From contig NZ_JACOEA010000003.1 of NCBI RefSeq assembly GCF_014281125.1, positions 186,001-250,000 of the forward strand: DNA of 64,000 nt, written 5' to 3'. The translations under genes were made by a program, and so were the position numbers. Position 1 is the stretch's first letter. Each line of letters begins with the position of its first letter. Shown piece by piece: positions 19,801-26,612 of the stretch. The notes below the pieces were generated by a model, which was given only the letters and a program-made list of their open reading frames with translations, was not told where the DNA came from and ran no database searches. This stretch comes from Lawsonibacter celer. GTDB taxonomy: Bacteria; Bacillota; Clostridia; Oscillospirales; Oscillospiraceae.

Positions 19801-21375
19801 AAATGTGGCCTCGTTGTCGGTGATGTCGCCGCCGTACATCTTGAAGGCAGCATTGTTGCGCACATACACACCGCCGCCACTTGAAGCCGTGTTGCCGGAT
19901 ATGGTACCGCCGTACATATTAAAGGTCTTTGAATAGTAGATGTATACACCACCACCATTGTACCCCGAGGGGGCCTTGTTGTTGGTAATACTGCCGCCGT
20001 ACATATTGAACGTGCCGGAGTTCACCTTCACACCACCACCATTGTACTCCGAGGGGGCCTTGTTGTTGGTAATGCTGCCGCCGTACATATTGAATGTGCC
20101 GCCGCCGGTCACCTTCACACCGCTGCCTTCTGCGTCGGATGAATGAGTGATCTCACCTTGGGTAGTCCGGCAATCGGTGAGGGTAAAGTTTTTAGCCTCG
20201 ATCACATCGCCACTGCCGGTCATCTTGATTTTACAGCCGTTCAGACAGAGGAATGTGCCGTCTGCAGGCTTCCAAGTGGAAGCTATCTCCACGTCTGCCG
20301 TGAGGTAATAATGGCCCGGACTGTTGGGCAGCTCGTTTGTTGCGATCCATACCTGAGAGGGATCGTGTCCGTCGCCGCTGCATTTGTCATCACCGCAAAC
20401 ACAGTGGCTGTGGGGAGGTTCAGATACGACCTTGACGTATTTGTATGTGGTGAGGCCTGTGGTGTTATCCCACGCGCCTGCGTTTGCATCGTCACCGGCG
20501 TTGACGGTGAAAGTGCCGGTAAGTGTCGGCTCTGCAGAAAAAGCTTGTGTTTCGCCGTTTGTGGTCACCGTGCCGCCGGTGACCGTAGCATTGCCAAGGA
20601 TGCCGTAGCTGTTGTTACCGTCAGCCGCCGTGCCGCCGGTTGCGGTGAGTTCACCGCTGCTGACAGTGACCGTTGCATTGACGCCGTAGCTGCCGCCGGA
20701 GTAGGTGGGATTGCCGCCGGTGGCGGTTACTGTACCTCCGGTCACATTCAAAGTAGTAGCTCTGATACCGTAGCTGGACTTATCTGAATCACCACCGGTG
20801 GCGGTAACTACGCCGTTGTTCATATTAAAAGTACTTACACTGATGCCAAAGCTTTCGCCATAGTTGTCACCCGTAGCTCCGCCGGTAGCAATCACTGTAC
20901 CGCCGTTCATGGTCAAATCACCGTTCGCATAGATAGCGCAGGTTTGATAACCGTCTGTTTTGCCGCCGCTAACGTTCAGTGTGCCGGTTCCCGAGAAGGT
21001 CAGTGCGTTCAGGGTGAAAATGCCATAGCTATCCTTCCCCACTGTGTCTGCCGCTTTGACGGTATTCTCTCCTTCCAGTACGATCGTCAAGTCGGCGTTT
21101 GCATGGATGCCATATTGAGAGGTACTGGTCAGATCCAGCCCGTTGAGGGTCAGAGTCAGTACATCGCCATTCTTCCACAGTTTGGCGTTGTAGTCATTCT
21201 CCGACCCGGTAAGTGTACCGGTGTCGCCGTTCTTGTAATAGGTCGATATGTTGCCGTCGCCCATGTAGACGTCGTCGATATAGACGGAGACCGACTCCAT
21301 CGCCAACGCTGTTGTCGGCAGCAGGCTGATGAGCATGACGATGCTCAATACAATACTCAAAATCCGTTTCTTCAT
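13873..21375 (-). CDS. Giant S-layer-homology surface protein (2500 aa) with InlB B-repeats
   Basis: Secreted, wall-attached multidomain protein. In order: signal peptide at 1-26 ending ALAME; a carbohydrate-binding-like repeat region (~30-300); a parallel beta-helix of FNMYGGSITNN-type coils (~370-590); a BIG2 immunoglobulin-like domain (~655-740); a second beta-helix-like part (~755-1025); MBG-like domains (~1140-1300); several Ig-like domains with DKAGNE motifs (~1380-1640); five InlB/Listeria-Bacteroides repeats with GYTFxGW cores (~1645-2020); and a Cys-rich linker leading to three SLH domains (~2312-2500) that would bind pyruvylated wall polymer. No catalytic site is recognised, so adhesin is the likely role. 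GGAGGAAAG precedes the ATG. It is the main cargo of the element. Confidence 0.92.
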   Translation of the reverse strand: MKKRILSIVLSIVMLISLLPTTALAMESVSVYIDDVYMGDGNISTYYKNGDTGTLTGSENDYNAKLWKNGDVLTLTLNGLDLTSTSQYGIHANADLTIVLEGENTVKAADTVGKDSYGIFTLNALTFSGTGTLNVSGGKTDGYQTCAIYANGDLTMNGGTVIATGGATGDNYGESFGISVSTFNMNNGVVTATGGDSDKSSYGIRATTLNVTGGTVTATGGNPTYSGGSYGVNATVTVSSGELTATGGTAADGNNSYGILGNATVTGGTVTTNGETQAFSAEPTLTGTFTVNAGDDANAGAWDNTTGLTTYKYVKVVSEPPHSHCVCGDDKCSGDGHDPSQVWIATNELPNSPGHYYLTADVEIASTWKPADGTFLCLNGCKIKMTGSGDVIEAKNFTLTDCRTTQGEITHSSDAEGSGVKVTGGGTFNMYGGSITNNKAPSEYNGGGVKVNSGTFNMYGGSITNNKAPSGYNGGGVYIYYSKTFNMYGGTISGNTASSGGGVYVRNNAAFKMYGGDITDNEATFGGGVYMLDTTSAFTMTDGSISSNTAANNGGGVYVYNGTFTVSGSPVITGNTVSGKANNVYLPSGKAITVNQVLEAGTNIGVKMDEPGVFAKPDDDNVKNLADYVSFFTSDDTNYKPAEDDTDLSLVSALVAVTGVTLDKNSVTLGVGGTETLTAAVEPDDATNKAVTWSSNDESVATVENGVVTAVGEGTATITVTTTDGSKTDTCVVTVLAAHEHPICGGTCGHSTAHGDEQWKPIGTKGELTDINEAGYYYLTTSIDLEYDFWDPVDGVVLDLNGKTLSGSGLYMIRLGAGVEFTVTDCRGTGRISHAYSSECYTVDTRLSTSGAVFNLYNGTISSNGYAYRDQYGNEFNQYGGSITSSYSMTVCVQDGAGAYNLFGGSVTNTKESSTSATAVCVRRGTTKLTMSGDVEISAPIGIQVTNPIVIAGALDKPSAPYTIYTANSSTYLTYFEFTQGWSDYMSTAAPGDYFAATTYSAGYVAAKVNSGELQLVEHTHGDWTFRYDANGNGYGIITATCGNEGCPLNGGSGTATCNVIIHSDFEYKYVDYACPVIVDTPSDSSDWVQAGLLYPEVKNYRLGEDPLEGTATLKVGEADVTNGTVPFTLQKGTLTATDITLIPPVDRIYSGRAKEVTFSTWGDATHLVTVYYEGEGLVNGKPVNAGTYTVKVNVEGSEWYNAINGLNIGSFDIAPKDISANDVTFEAIPDQYYTGSEVQPKPVIKYNGMTLVEDIDYIINAYHENVEVGTEASILINGTGNYLNSKTVYFNIVYATKEADEVLDWELADTGWFNREKWPTYKAKTGYEVSEVPNNFGNSIELGTEPVNVLYVKHTETGMIYQVAISHQSDVQYPSITGVSGNPTEWTKENAEIGFTAADGLSGVDTVVVTCDDGENVTYDADSFTADRNGTYTITVTDKAGNEVSETVTVSKIDKAVPSLQIGVPTGTSGNDGWFTSAVTVPVTAGDGDGESGLDKWYYSLNGGTNWTEGSNGSFVISADGDYNQTVKIKAVDMAGNETVTTIAQVKVDTTAPGSVSVTAKVGESDYVSGEWTTGNVKVTLSATDTTSGIRKYQYSTDNGENWTDIVGDTYTHTASTGESGVTYIFRAMDNAGNTGETSNSITVKKRQPYTIVFNANGGEGHMNEQTMYRDTVAALTANTFTRTGYTFAGWATTADGNMVYENQQSVKDLAEMNQTVTLYAKWTPIPYDIAYTLNGGTATNPAGYTIESEAITLVNPTREGYTFKGWSSTGLEGDTNLNVTIATGSTGDRSYTANWTPITYDISYTLNGGEETNPATYTIESETITLTNPTREGYTFKGWSGTGLEGDTNLNVTIAAGSVGDRTYTANWTANEYTITYEGMDGAAYGENNPVKHTYDTPTAVSNPTKTGYTFAGWKVNGGEAQTALTLAGDGYTADITLTATWTANSYKVVFNANGGEGEMADQSFTYDAAQALSDNAFTREGYKFVGWSLSSGGTAVNFVDEQNVQNLTAEPDGEVTLYAVWTRDIILSGTVVAPNVPNAEKLEVVLVGLDGTKYPASVTGNASLYHYTVTVPEGEYQLIVKDTRDGGVTVTAKEDLSEDKTKETITMTMPTGNKNSIVDSTAAGDYAPIVGGIDTIAKNTEGSNVTVTLTVTHEESDDNDQEHSALMTEAGAQKSKLTFLEIGIVKKVDTNPEESITETSSTIEIVVPFDTTRKQNFKVYRFHDDNENDNVDEDEVDILTTTANADGEYIEVGTGSVTIHAKFFSLYAIGYTDVIPYYPVAHSCTSKCDVCGGCEDAACAESACKDKCRLLGMNFTDVAEGKWYTEAIEYVYHRKMMEGVGNNLFDINGTTSRAMIVTILWRLEGEPVVNYLMQFEDVPAETWYTEAVRWAASEGIVEGYSDTAFGSTDPITREQFATILWRYAKYKGYDVSVGEDTNILSYEDAFSISEYAIPAMQWACGAGLMQGDGVNLTPKADATRAQAAALFQRFCENVAEK
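15769..16206 (-). repeat. Two tandem 219-bp repeats within the surface-protein gene
   Basis: Units 15769-15987 and 15988-16206 each encode 73 residues, starting with WTP(I)xYDI and containing TNPTREGYTFKGW. They are nearly identical at DNA level over long stretches, so copy number could change by slippage or recombination without loss of frame. Confidence 0.8.
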
Positions 21376-21476
21376 AACATCTTTCCTCCGTGCTTATGTC
21401 TTGAAAGAAGCATTGGCTTTAGGGGGACCCTAAAGCTATGGGGAGCCTGCTCCCCATAAAGACCTTTTCCCGTCAT

Positions 21477-21689
21477 TTACTCCAACTGCACCTCCGGCCA
21501 GCAGCAGATGCCGACCTCCAGCGCCACAGGCTCGGTCAGGCGGAAATCCGCGTACCGGCAAAACCAGCACTCCGCCTGTTTTTGCGATGCGCTCCGCCTT
21601 GGCGTAAAGGCCGGACATCGCTGGCGGGGCCAGACGCTGCCGTTTCGCTTCGGCTCCGGCATAACATCCCGCAAAATCTGTACGGTCAC
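21477..21689 (-). CDS. Small Cys-rich element protein
   Basis: 70 residues from a GTG at 21689, chosen because AGGAGG lies nine bases upstream. A CWFC pair and a GICCW motif suggest metal or redox chemistry, in a basic, Arg/Pro-rich context. A TATAAT on the minus strand shortly upstream (near 21720) supports expression. Similar CWFCRYADF-type short proteins occur in clostridial mobile elements, as far as I recall. Function unknown. An overlapping longer frame (21436-21699) starts within the ribosome site and is less likely. Confidence 0.5.
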   Translation of the reverse strand: MTVQILRDVMPEPKRNGSVWPRQRCPAFTPRRSASQKQAECWFCRYADFRLTEPVALEVGICCWPEVQLE

Positions 21690-21851
21690 AGGCCGACACC
21701 TCCTCGTTTTCTTTTTTATCATTATAGCAAAAACAAACGGCATTGAGAGCGCGTTACGAAGATTTGGTATGATTTTACGCAGAATTGGTTTTCCCGCGCC
21801 GTCGAAATATGGTAAAATACAAGAAGACAACTATGGGAAGGGGGTGTTTGT

Positions 21852-22589
21852 GTGTTTCGTATTGCTCTGTGTGATGACGATGTAAAGCAGCGGCAGCTTA
21901 CGCACAAGCTGTTGGACAGCTATTTTTCCCTGCGCAGTACTGCGGCGAAAATATGGGAGTATTCCAGTGGTCAGGCTCTGCTGAACGCCATGTTTGACGA
22001 AACCTTTGATCTCTACCTCCTGGATATCGTGATGCCGGAGATGGACGGCATCGATCTCGGCGCGGAACTTCGCAAGTCCGATGAAAGCGGCGTGATCATC
22101 TACCTTACCACCTCGCCGGATTTTGCGTTGCAAGGATATTCGGTCAAAGCGGCCTCCTATCTGCTCAAGCCTGTGCAAGAGGACGAACTGTTTCGCGCGC
22201 TGGATGACGCATTCAAAGCGATCACGAACCGCCGCGAACAGAGCATTATGGTAAAGACGGCAGACGGTATGAGCCGGCTGCTTTTGGATCACATCCTCTA
22301 TGTGGAACAGACGGAGCGTGCGCCCCGTTATTATATGAAAGATGGAAGCTGTGTAGCAGGTGTTACCATACAGACCTCTTTTCAGGATACGATACGACCG
22401 CTTTTAGCGGATAAACGTTTTTATCTCTGCGGCGCGAGCTTCGTGCTGAATCTCCACTGCATCAAAAGCATTAACAAGGCCGATGTCCTCTTTGTCGGAG
22501 GACAGCAGACAACTGTGCCGAGAAGAGCCGCCGCCGAGCTAAATACGGCGTGGATACACTACTGGCTGGAGGGAGGGCATCAACTGTGA
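21852..22589 (+). CDS. LytTR-family response regulator
   Basis: 245 residues from a GTG. The receiver domain has acidic residues Asp8-Asp10, phosphoacceptor Asp58 in LYLLDIVMPEMDG, Thr86-Thr87 and Lys106 (YLLKP), so it is intact. The C-terminal LytTR DNA-binding domain (~135-240) contains ILYVEQTERAPRYYM and FVLNLHCIKSI. It is the AgrA/LytR type that usually controls surface proteins, bacteriocins or competence. The sensor kinase gene overlaps its stop (GTGA). Confidence 0.93.
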   Translation: MFRIALCDDDVKQRQLTHKLLDSYFSLRSTAAKIWEYSSGQALLNAMFDETFDLYLLDIVMPEMDGIDLGAELRKSDESGVIIYLTTSPDFALQGYSVKAASYLLKPVQEDELFRALDDAFKAITNRREQSIMVKTADGMSRLLLDHILYVEQTERAPRYYMKDGSCVAGVTIQTSFQDTIRPLLADKRFYLCGASFVLNLHCIKSINKADVLFVGGQQTTVPRRAAAELNTAWIHYWLEGGHQL

Positions 22590-23872
22590 CTTTACTGGAT
22601 TGGTCAACTGTGTGGTCATTGATCCACGTATTTGTGCTGAACGCACTTTTATATGAGCCCCGTCTGCCAAAGAAAAAGGCTGTCATTCTGACCGTCTGTC
22701 TGATGGGACCGCTGTCCGCTTACAACGCATGGTTTTTCGTGCACTTCGGCAACGAACTGGCGGGACAGTTGGTACTGTTTAACTGCACCATCCCCAGCCT
22801 CATTTTCTTTATGCTTATGGCAAAGCACCGCAACGGACGGCTGCTGTTCACCTTCTGCCTGTCGGACACGATCTCTCTGGAGATCATCTGCATCACCCGC
22901 CTGATCGACGATGCCATTGGACTGCCCGATTTTTGGGTGCTATTCATCCTGCGGCTGATCGTCTGGCCGGTGCTGGAGTTCGTAGTTATCAAATGGCTTC
23001 GTAAGCCCTATCTCGTCCTTCAGAATGCGGTGCAGAAAGGTTGGGGCGGGTTCGCCGCCATCACATTGCTGTTTTATGTGATCCTGGTGGTCATGTCCAG
23101 CTATCCCACTGTCATTCAGAACCGTTTGGAGGAGTTGCCTGCTCTACTGCTGGTCATGGCTCTGATGCCGCTGATCTACTGGAATATCCTGACAACATTG
23201 TTCCGGCAGCAGGAACTCCACGAAACAAAGCAGAAGGAACAGCTTTTACAGGTGCAAACTGCAATGCTGAAGCAACGTATCGAACAAACCTTGGAAGCGG
23301 AAAATCAAATCTCTATCCATCGCCATGACCTGCACCATCAGTTGCAAGTCATCAAGACGATGCTGGAGAGCGGCGAGATCCATGAGGCGCAGGATTATAT
23401 TGAGGCATCGCAGGAAACGCTGAACGGTACGAAAAGCAGACATTGGTGCCTGCATCCGGTATTGGATGCCGTATTTTCCGCCTATTTCCAGCAGGCAGAT
23501 TCGAAAGGGATCAAAGTCGAGGCAGACATAGACATTCCTGCCGATATTCCGGTCAATGCTGTTGAACTGTCCACGGTCTTTGCCAATGCACTGGAAAATG
23601 CGATCCATGCGGTCAGCGATCTCCCGCAGGAGCACCGGGTGATCCGTTGCCGGTGCATCTGGCAGCCGCAGCTTATGTTCTATGTCTCCAATCCATACGC
23701 CGGCGAAGTGCGGTTTGACGAAAATGACCGGCCCGTTGCGGAAAGCACGATGCACGGCATCGGCACACGCTCCATCGCCGCCTACTGTGAAAAGTACGGC
23801 GCGGTCTGCCGATACAGCGCAGAGGATGGGTGGTTTAGCATCAAAATTGCGCAAACGATATGGACGGAGTAA
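22586..23872 (+). CDS. GHKL-type sensor histidine kinase (AgrC-like)
   Basis: 428 residues from GTG 22586, chosen because GGAGGGAGGG lies eight bases upstream and the GTGA overlap couples it to the regulator; a 12-codon longer frame starts at 22550. Five or six N-terminal membrane helices are followed by a dimerisation helix with the phosphoacceptor in HRHDLHHQ (~247). The GHKL ATPase has an N box (FANALENAIHAV, ~333) and G box (MHGIGTRSIAAYCEKYG, ~390). No AgrB/AgrD-like peptide system is seen nearby, so the signal is unknown. Confidence 0.93.
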   Translation: MTLLDWSTVWSLIHVFVLNALLYEPRLPKKKAVILTVCLMGPLSAYNAWFFVHFGNELAGQLVLFNCTIPSLIFFMLMAKHRNGRLLFTFCLSDTISLEIICITRLIDDAIGLPDFWVLFILRLIVWPVLEFVVIKWLRKPYLVLQNAVQKGWGGFAAITLLFYVILVVMSSYPTVIQNRLEELPALLLVMALMPLIYWNILTTLFRQQELHETKQKEQLLQVQTAMLKQRIEQTLEAENQISIHRHDLHHQLQVIKTMLESGEIHEAQDYIEASQETLNGTKSRHWCLHPVLDAVFSAYFQQADSKGIKVEADIDIPADIPVNAVELSTVFANALENAIHAVSDLPQEHRVIRCRCIWQPQLMFYVSNPYAGEVRFDENDRPVAESTMHGIGTRSIAAYCEKYGAVCRYSAEDGWFSIKIAQTIWTE

Positions 23873-23920
23873 AACCAATATATTTTTCGACGGCGCACCG
23901 GAATGGTGCGCCGTTGTTTC

Positions 23921-24361
23921 TTATGGTGTATCTGGCTTTTCCAGCCGCGCAAGATTTGTAACGGAAATCAATCCTCTGGCTTCCCGCTTTCGGGCATACT
24001 CCACGATCTGACCGGAGCCGCCGAGGTAATGCCATGCGTAGGTGATCAGATAGTCGCAGTCGTTGACGCCGAAGGCGTCCAGCGCGTGCTCTTTTGATGT
24101 AGAGAAAAAGATGATGCGGCTTTTATCGCCCTGCTCACGAAGCCACCGGGCAAGGTCGATGCCGTTTAAGCGCTCCATATAGATGTTGAGAAACACGAGG
24201 TCGTATTCCGCAATACGCGCCAGCACCGCAAGAATGGCCTGGGCCTCGGAGTATGCGTCAATTTCAACGCGCAGACTTTTCTCCCGCGCATAACGTTCGA
24301 TATGGTTCTTCAGCGTGTTTGCTTCTGTGGTCAGATCATCACAAATGGCAAATTTCAGCAC
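23921..24361 (-). CDS. Receiver-domain chimera lacking the phosphoacceptor Asp
   Basis: 146 residues from a GTG at 24361, which has AAAGGAGG upstream; the longer frame to 24433 has no such site. Residues 1-100 look like a LytTR-type receiver (FAICDDL at the start, RIIFFSTSKEHALDAFGV near the end), but the phosphoacceptor position reads VFLNIYM with Asn59 instead of Asp. The LytTR domain is missing. The last ~45 residues (DYLITYAW ... VEYARKRE ... ISVTNLA) resemble the C-terminal part of SLOG-type nucleotide-binding proteins. It is either a deletion fusion or a decayed gene. It faces the two-component operon and lies close to attR. Confidence 0.6.
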   Translation of the reverse strand: MLKFAICDDLTTEANTLKNHIERYAREKSLRVEIDAYSEAQAILAVLARIAEYDLVFLNIYMERLNGIDLARWLREQGDKSRIIFFSTSKEHALDAFGVNDCDYLITYAWHYLGGSGQIVEYARKREARGLISVTNLARLEKPDTP

Positions 24362-24501
24362 AGCGGACGGCCTCCTTTCGGCGTGGAATACCTTTAGAAG
24401 AATTATAGCATGATTGTTGGCGTATTTCTGCAAGTTTCAATCGCTGACGTTGATGCACGAATCACAAAAACCATCCTCGGACAAAATATACACACAAAAA
24501 C

Positions 24502-24535
24502 AGACACGAGTCATCATTTCTGATAACTCGTGTCT
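24502..24535. terminator. Terminator inside the right end of the element
   Basis: A 15-bp stem with one mismatch (24502-24516 with 24521-24535), loop TTTC. On the minus strand it is followed by TGTTTTTGTG, so it would stop transcripts entering from the TIM-barrel gene at 24626. Confidence 0.75.
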
Positions 24536-24560
24536 ATTTCGTTCCGTACCGATTGCCCTT

Positions 24561-24616
24561 GGTTCACATTGTTTCCCTATGCGACCGTGGACTTTGCAGC
24601 GGGGGCTTTTGTTATA
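24561..24616. other. attR of the integrated element
   Basis: Element arm 24561-24581 (ends TTTCCCTATG), core GCG 24581-24583, then chromosomal arm 24596-24616 (starts GCAGCGGGGGCTTTTG), which is the exact inverted partner of 7223-7243. This arm was the terminator of the convergent gene that ends at 24626. Confidence 0.8.
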
Positions 24617-24625
24617 TATATGGAT

Positions 24626-25288
24626 TTACTTTGCCATGTACTCCACAACCTTGGTAATCTGCTCGGCAAAGGTGCCGTCAAACTTGTTCTCAAAGAACGC
24701 ACCGCCGATGGTAAAGGTCCAGGCGCCGGTGGCCTTCACCTCGTCCAGGCGCTGGTAATTGGAGATGCTGCCCGCCAGGCACACCGGGGCTTTCACACCA
24801 GCCACGAAGGCTCGGTTGAGCTCCGCCGCGTCACCGGTATAGCGGTATCCCAGAAGGTCAATGCCATACACACCCTTGGCCAGGTAGGAGTTGGCCTCTT
24901 CAATCATCCCCTCAATGGTGCCTTCCAGCACGGAGGGACGGCCGGTGATCTTGCCTACAAAGGGCATGTACTTCAGGCCATTGGCCTTGCAGTAGTCGTT
25001 GATGGAGTCAAAGAACAGGGTCCCCATAAGTACGTCCACGCCGCATGCCACAGCCATCTTGGCGCCCTCCATGCACTCCTCTTCAGTATAAGCCACTACC
25101 TCCAGGAAGGTGCGCTTGCCACACTGCTTCATATAGGAGAACAGCTGTTTCATCTCCTCCAGAGGCAGGCCCACCTCTTTAAAGCCCCAGTTGACGGCAG
25201 GCGCGTCCTTGCACGCCTCAAAAATTTCAGCCGCATTGGAGACTGTCCGGTCGTTGTGGGTGAGCATGACAATCAGTTCGGGATTCAT
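24626..25288 (-). CDS. TIM-barrel protein of unknown specificity
   Basis: 220 residues from ATG 25288, which has a GGAG ten bases upstream; a TTG extension to 25315 is open. The alternating pattern (ELIVML, PAVNWGFKEVG, RTFLEVVAYT, GVDVLMGTLFF, GVYGIDLLGYR, PVCLAGSISNY, AWTFTIGGAFFE) is that of an (alpha/beta)8 barrel with a phosphate-binding Gly-rich end, like small phosphosugar-handling barrels. I cannot name a family. Before the insertion it faced the FGGY kinase-DeoR pair, and a cupin follows on the same strand upstream, so sugar metabolism is plausible. Confidence 0.7.
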   Translation of the reverse strand: MNPELIVMLTHNDRTVSNAAEIFEACKDAPAVNWGFKEVGLPLEEMKQLFSYMKQCGKRTFLEVVAYTEEECMEGAKMAVACGVDVLMGTLFFDSINDYCKANGLKYMPFVGKITGRPSVLEGTIEGMIEEANSYLAKGVYGIDLLGYRYTGDAAELNRAFVAGVKAPVCLAGSISNYQRLDEVKATGAWTFTIGGAFFENKFDGTFAEQITKVVEYMAK

Positions 25289-25345
25289 GTTACATACGCT
25301 CCATTCTAAATTCAAAATTTTCTGTCTGCGTTTTTCTGCTTCCCA

Positions 25346-25684
25346 TCAGGGATGCGGCGCGCAGCTCCAGGTGACCACCGCGGGCTCATCGCCAATGTTG
25401 AACAGCTTATGTCCGGTCGCCGGAGGGATCACCAGGGCATCTCCCTGCTCCAGCTCATAGTAAGTGTCGTCCTCCGGGAAGTAGCACAGCACATGGCCCT
25501 CGGCGCAGTAAAAAATTTCATCTGCCTCCGTGTGCCCGGGGTCCAGCGCACCCACAGCGCCCGGCATCAGCCTGGATACGCCAAAGGTAATTTTGTCAGT
25601 ACGTACATACTCGCGCACCAGCTCCTGGTCCTCCATGGCCACCTTTGCGTCCTTCGGGTGAATAATACGCCCTCGTTTCTCCAT
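25346..25684 (-). CDS. Single-domain cupin
   Basis: 112 residues from ATG 25684 (AAGGAGGG upstream). The beta-barrel cupin motifs are clear: PGHTEADEIFYCAEGHVLCY (metal ligands His and Glu) and GDALVIPPATGHKLFNIGD (final His). Small cupins of this kind are metal-dependent sugar isomerases or epimerases, or sensory proteins. It lies upstream of the TIM-barrel gene with a 57-bp gap on the same strand, probably in one operon. Confidence 0.88.
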   Translation of the reverse strand: MEKRGRIIHPKDAKVAMEDQELVREYVRTDKITFGVSRLMPGAVGALDPGHTEADEIFYCAEGHVLCYFPEDDTYYELEQGDALVIPPATGHKLFNIGDEPAVVTWSCAPHP

Positions 25685-25892
25685 GAAACAGCCCTCCTTT
25701 TCCGTTTGGTTTCTTTTTCTATTATACCCCTGTGCCATCCCAGCGTCAAGGCAATTTTGATACATTATGAATAATTTTGATTCATTTTGATTTATCCCCT
25801 TGTCAGCCTCTTCTGGTTGTGATATGCTATTTTTAATCCAAAACTGGACTGATAAAAGCAGGCCCGGACCGATAGAAAAGGAGTGCGGCATT

Positions 25893-26549
25893 ATGAAGAA
25901 TATTCTCTGTTTTGGCGATTCCAACACCTGGGGGTATGATTACACCACTTACGATCCCGCGCTGGGCGCCGGGCAGCGGCTGCCCTTTGAAGAGCGCTGG
26001 CCGGGCATTGTCCAGAACGCGCTGGGCAGCGGGTACCGCATCATCGAGGACGCGCTCAACGCCCGCACCAACATGGTGGAGGATCCCTACTTTCCCCACC
26101 GTCTGGGCATTGCCAGCCTGGAGACCGCGCTGGACGCCCAGGCCCCCCTGGATCTGGTCATCATCCAGATGGGCGTCAACGAGCTCAAGCACATGTTTAA
26201 CCTGACCGCCGGCATGATCGCCTTTGGTGTGGAAAAGCTGGTCACTGCGGCGCAGCAGTCCTACTATAACTATCCGGTTCCCAAGGTACTGCTCATCGCC
26301 CCTGCTCCGGTGAAGGAGCACATTGCCGACATGATCTTCGGCTTCAGCTATGGTCCCCTGGCCTATGAGAAGAGCATGCAGCTGGGCGCCCTCTACCGAG
26401 ATGTGGCAGAGCGCCACGGATGCGGCTTTATTGACTGCGGGGAGATGGACTTCAAGATCAACGAGCTGGACGGTCTGCACTATGACCGGGAGGACCACGC
26501 CAAGCTGGGCAGGGCCGTGACTGCAAAAATCAAGGAGATGCTGGGCTGA
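25893..26549 (+). CDS. SGNH/GDSL-family hydrolase
   Basis: 218 residues from ATG 25893 (AAAAGGAG upstream). Block I is FGDSNTWGYD with the catalytic Ser, block III is MGVNELKHMF, and block V ends in LDGLHYDREDH with the catalytic Asp-x-x-His. No signal peptide, so a cytoplasmic esterase or acyl-carbohydrate deacetylase. It is divergent from the cupin gene with a 208-bp shared promoter region. The substrate is probably an O-acylated sugar or small ester (inference). Confidence 0.92.
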   Translation: MKNILCFGDSNTWGYDYTTYDPALGAGQRLPFEERWPGIVQNALGSGYRIIEDALNARTNMVEDPYFPHRLGIASLETALDAQAPLDLVIIQMGVNELKHMFNLTAGMIAFGVEKLVTAAQQSYYNYPVPKVLLIAPAPVKEHIADMIFGFSYGPLAYEKSMQLGALYRDVAERHGCGFIDCGEMDFKINELDGLHYDREDHAKLGRAVTAKIKEMLG

Positions 26550-26577
26550 TCTGCCCGCAGTTTTCCCTGTGTGCGAA

Positions 26578-26610
26578 AAAAGCGCACCCGATCGGTTCGG
26601 GTGCGCTTTT
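26578..26610. terminator. Bidirectional terminator
   Basis: A 13-bp stem AAAAGCGCACCCG with its complement, seven-base loop, T-run on both strands, between convergent genes. Confidence 0.9.
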
Positions 26611-26612
26611 CC

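Larger units (their letters stand above)
7254..24583. mobile_element. 17.3 kb integrative mobilizable element (serine recombinase type)
   Basis: The boundaries are set by the att sites. At the left, chromosomal arm 7223-7243 is followed by core GCG (7251-7253) and element arm 7257-7277. At the right, element arm 24561-24581 runs into core GCG (24581-24583) and chromosomal arm 24596-24616. The two chromosomal arms are a perfect 21-bp inverted repeat, and the two element arms match at 19 of 21 positions as an inverted repeat. Inside lie recombinase, relaxase, MobC-like and AAA ATPase genes, then cargo: zinc-ribbon protein, DUF6809-like protein, giant SLH protein, LytTR two-component system and a receiver chimera. 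By eye the region is less GC-rich than both flanks. No type IV secretion genes are present, so transfer would need a helper. Confidence 0.85.

Noticed and set aside
7223..24616. Flanking inverted repeats as terminal repeats of a DDE transposon
   Set aside because: No DDE transposase is present, no target-site duplication other than GCG is seen, and the outer repeat is completed by host terminator T-runs. A serine recombinase sits beside attL.
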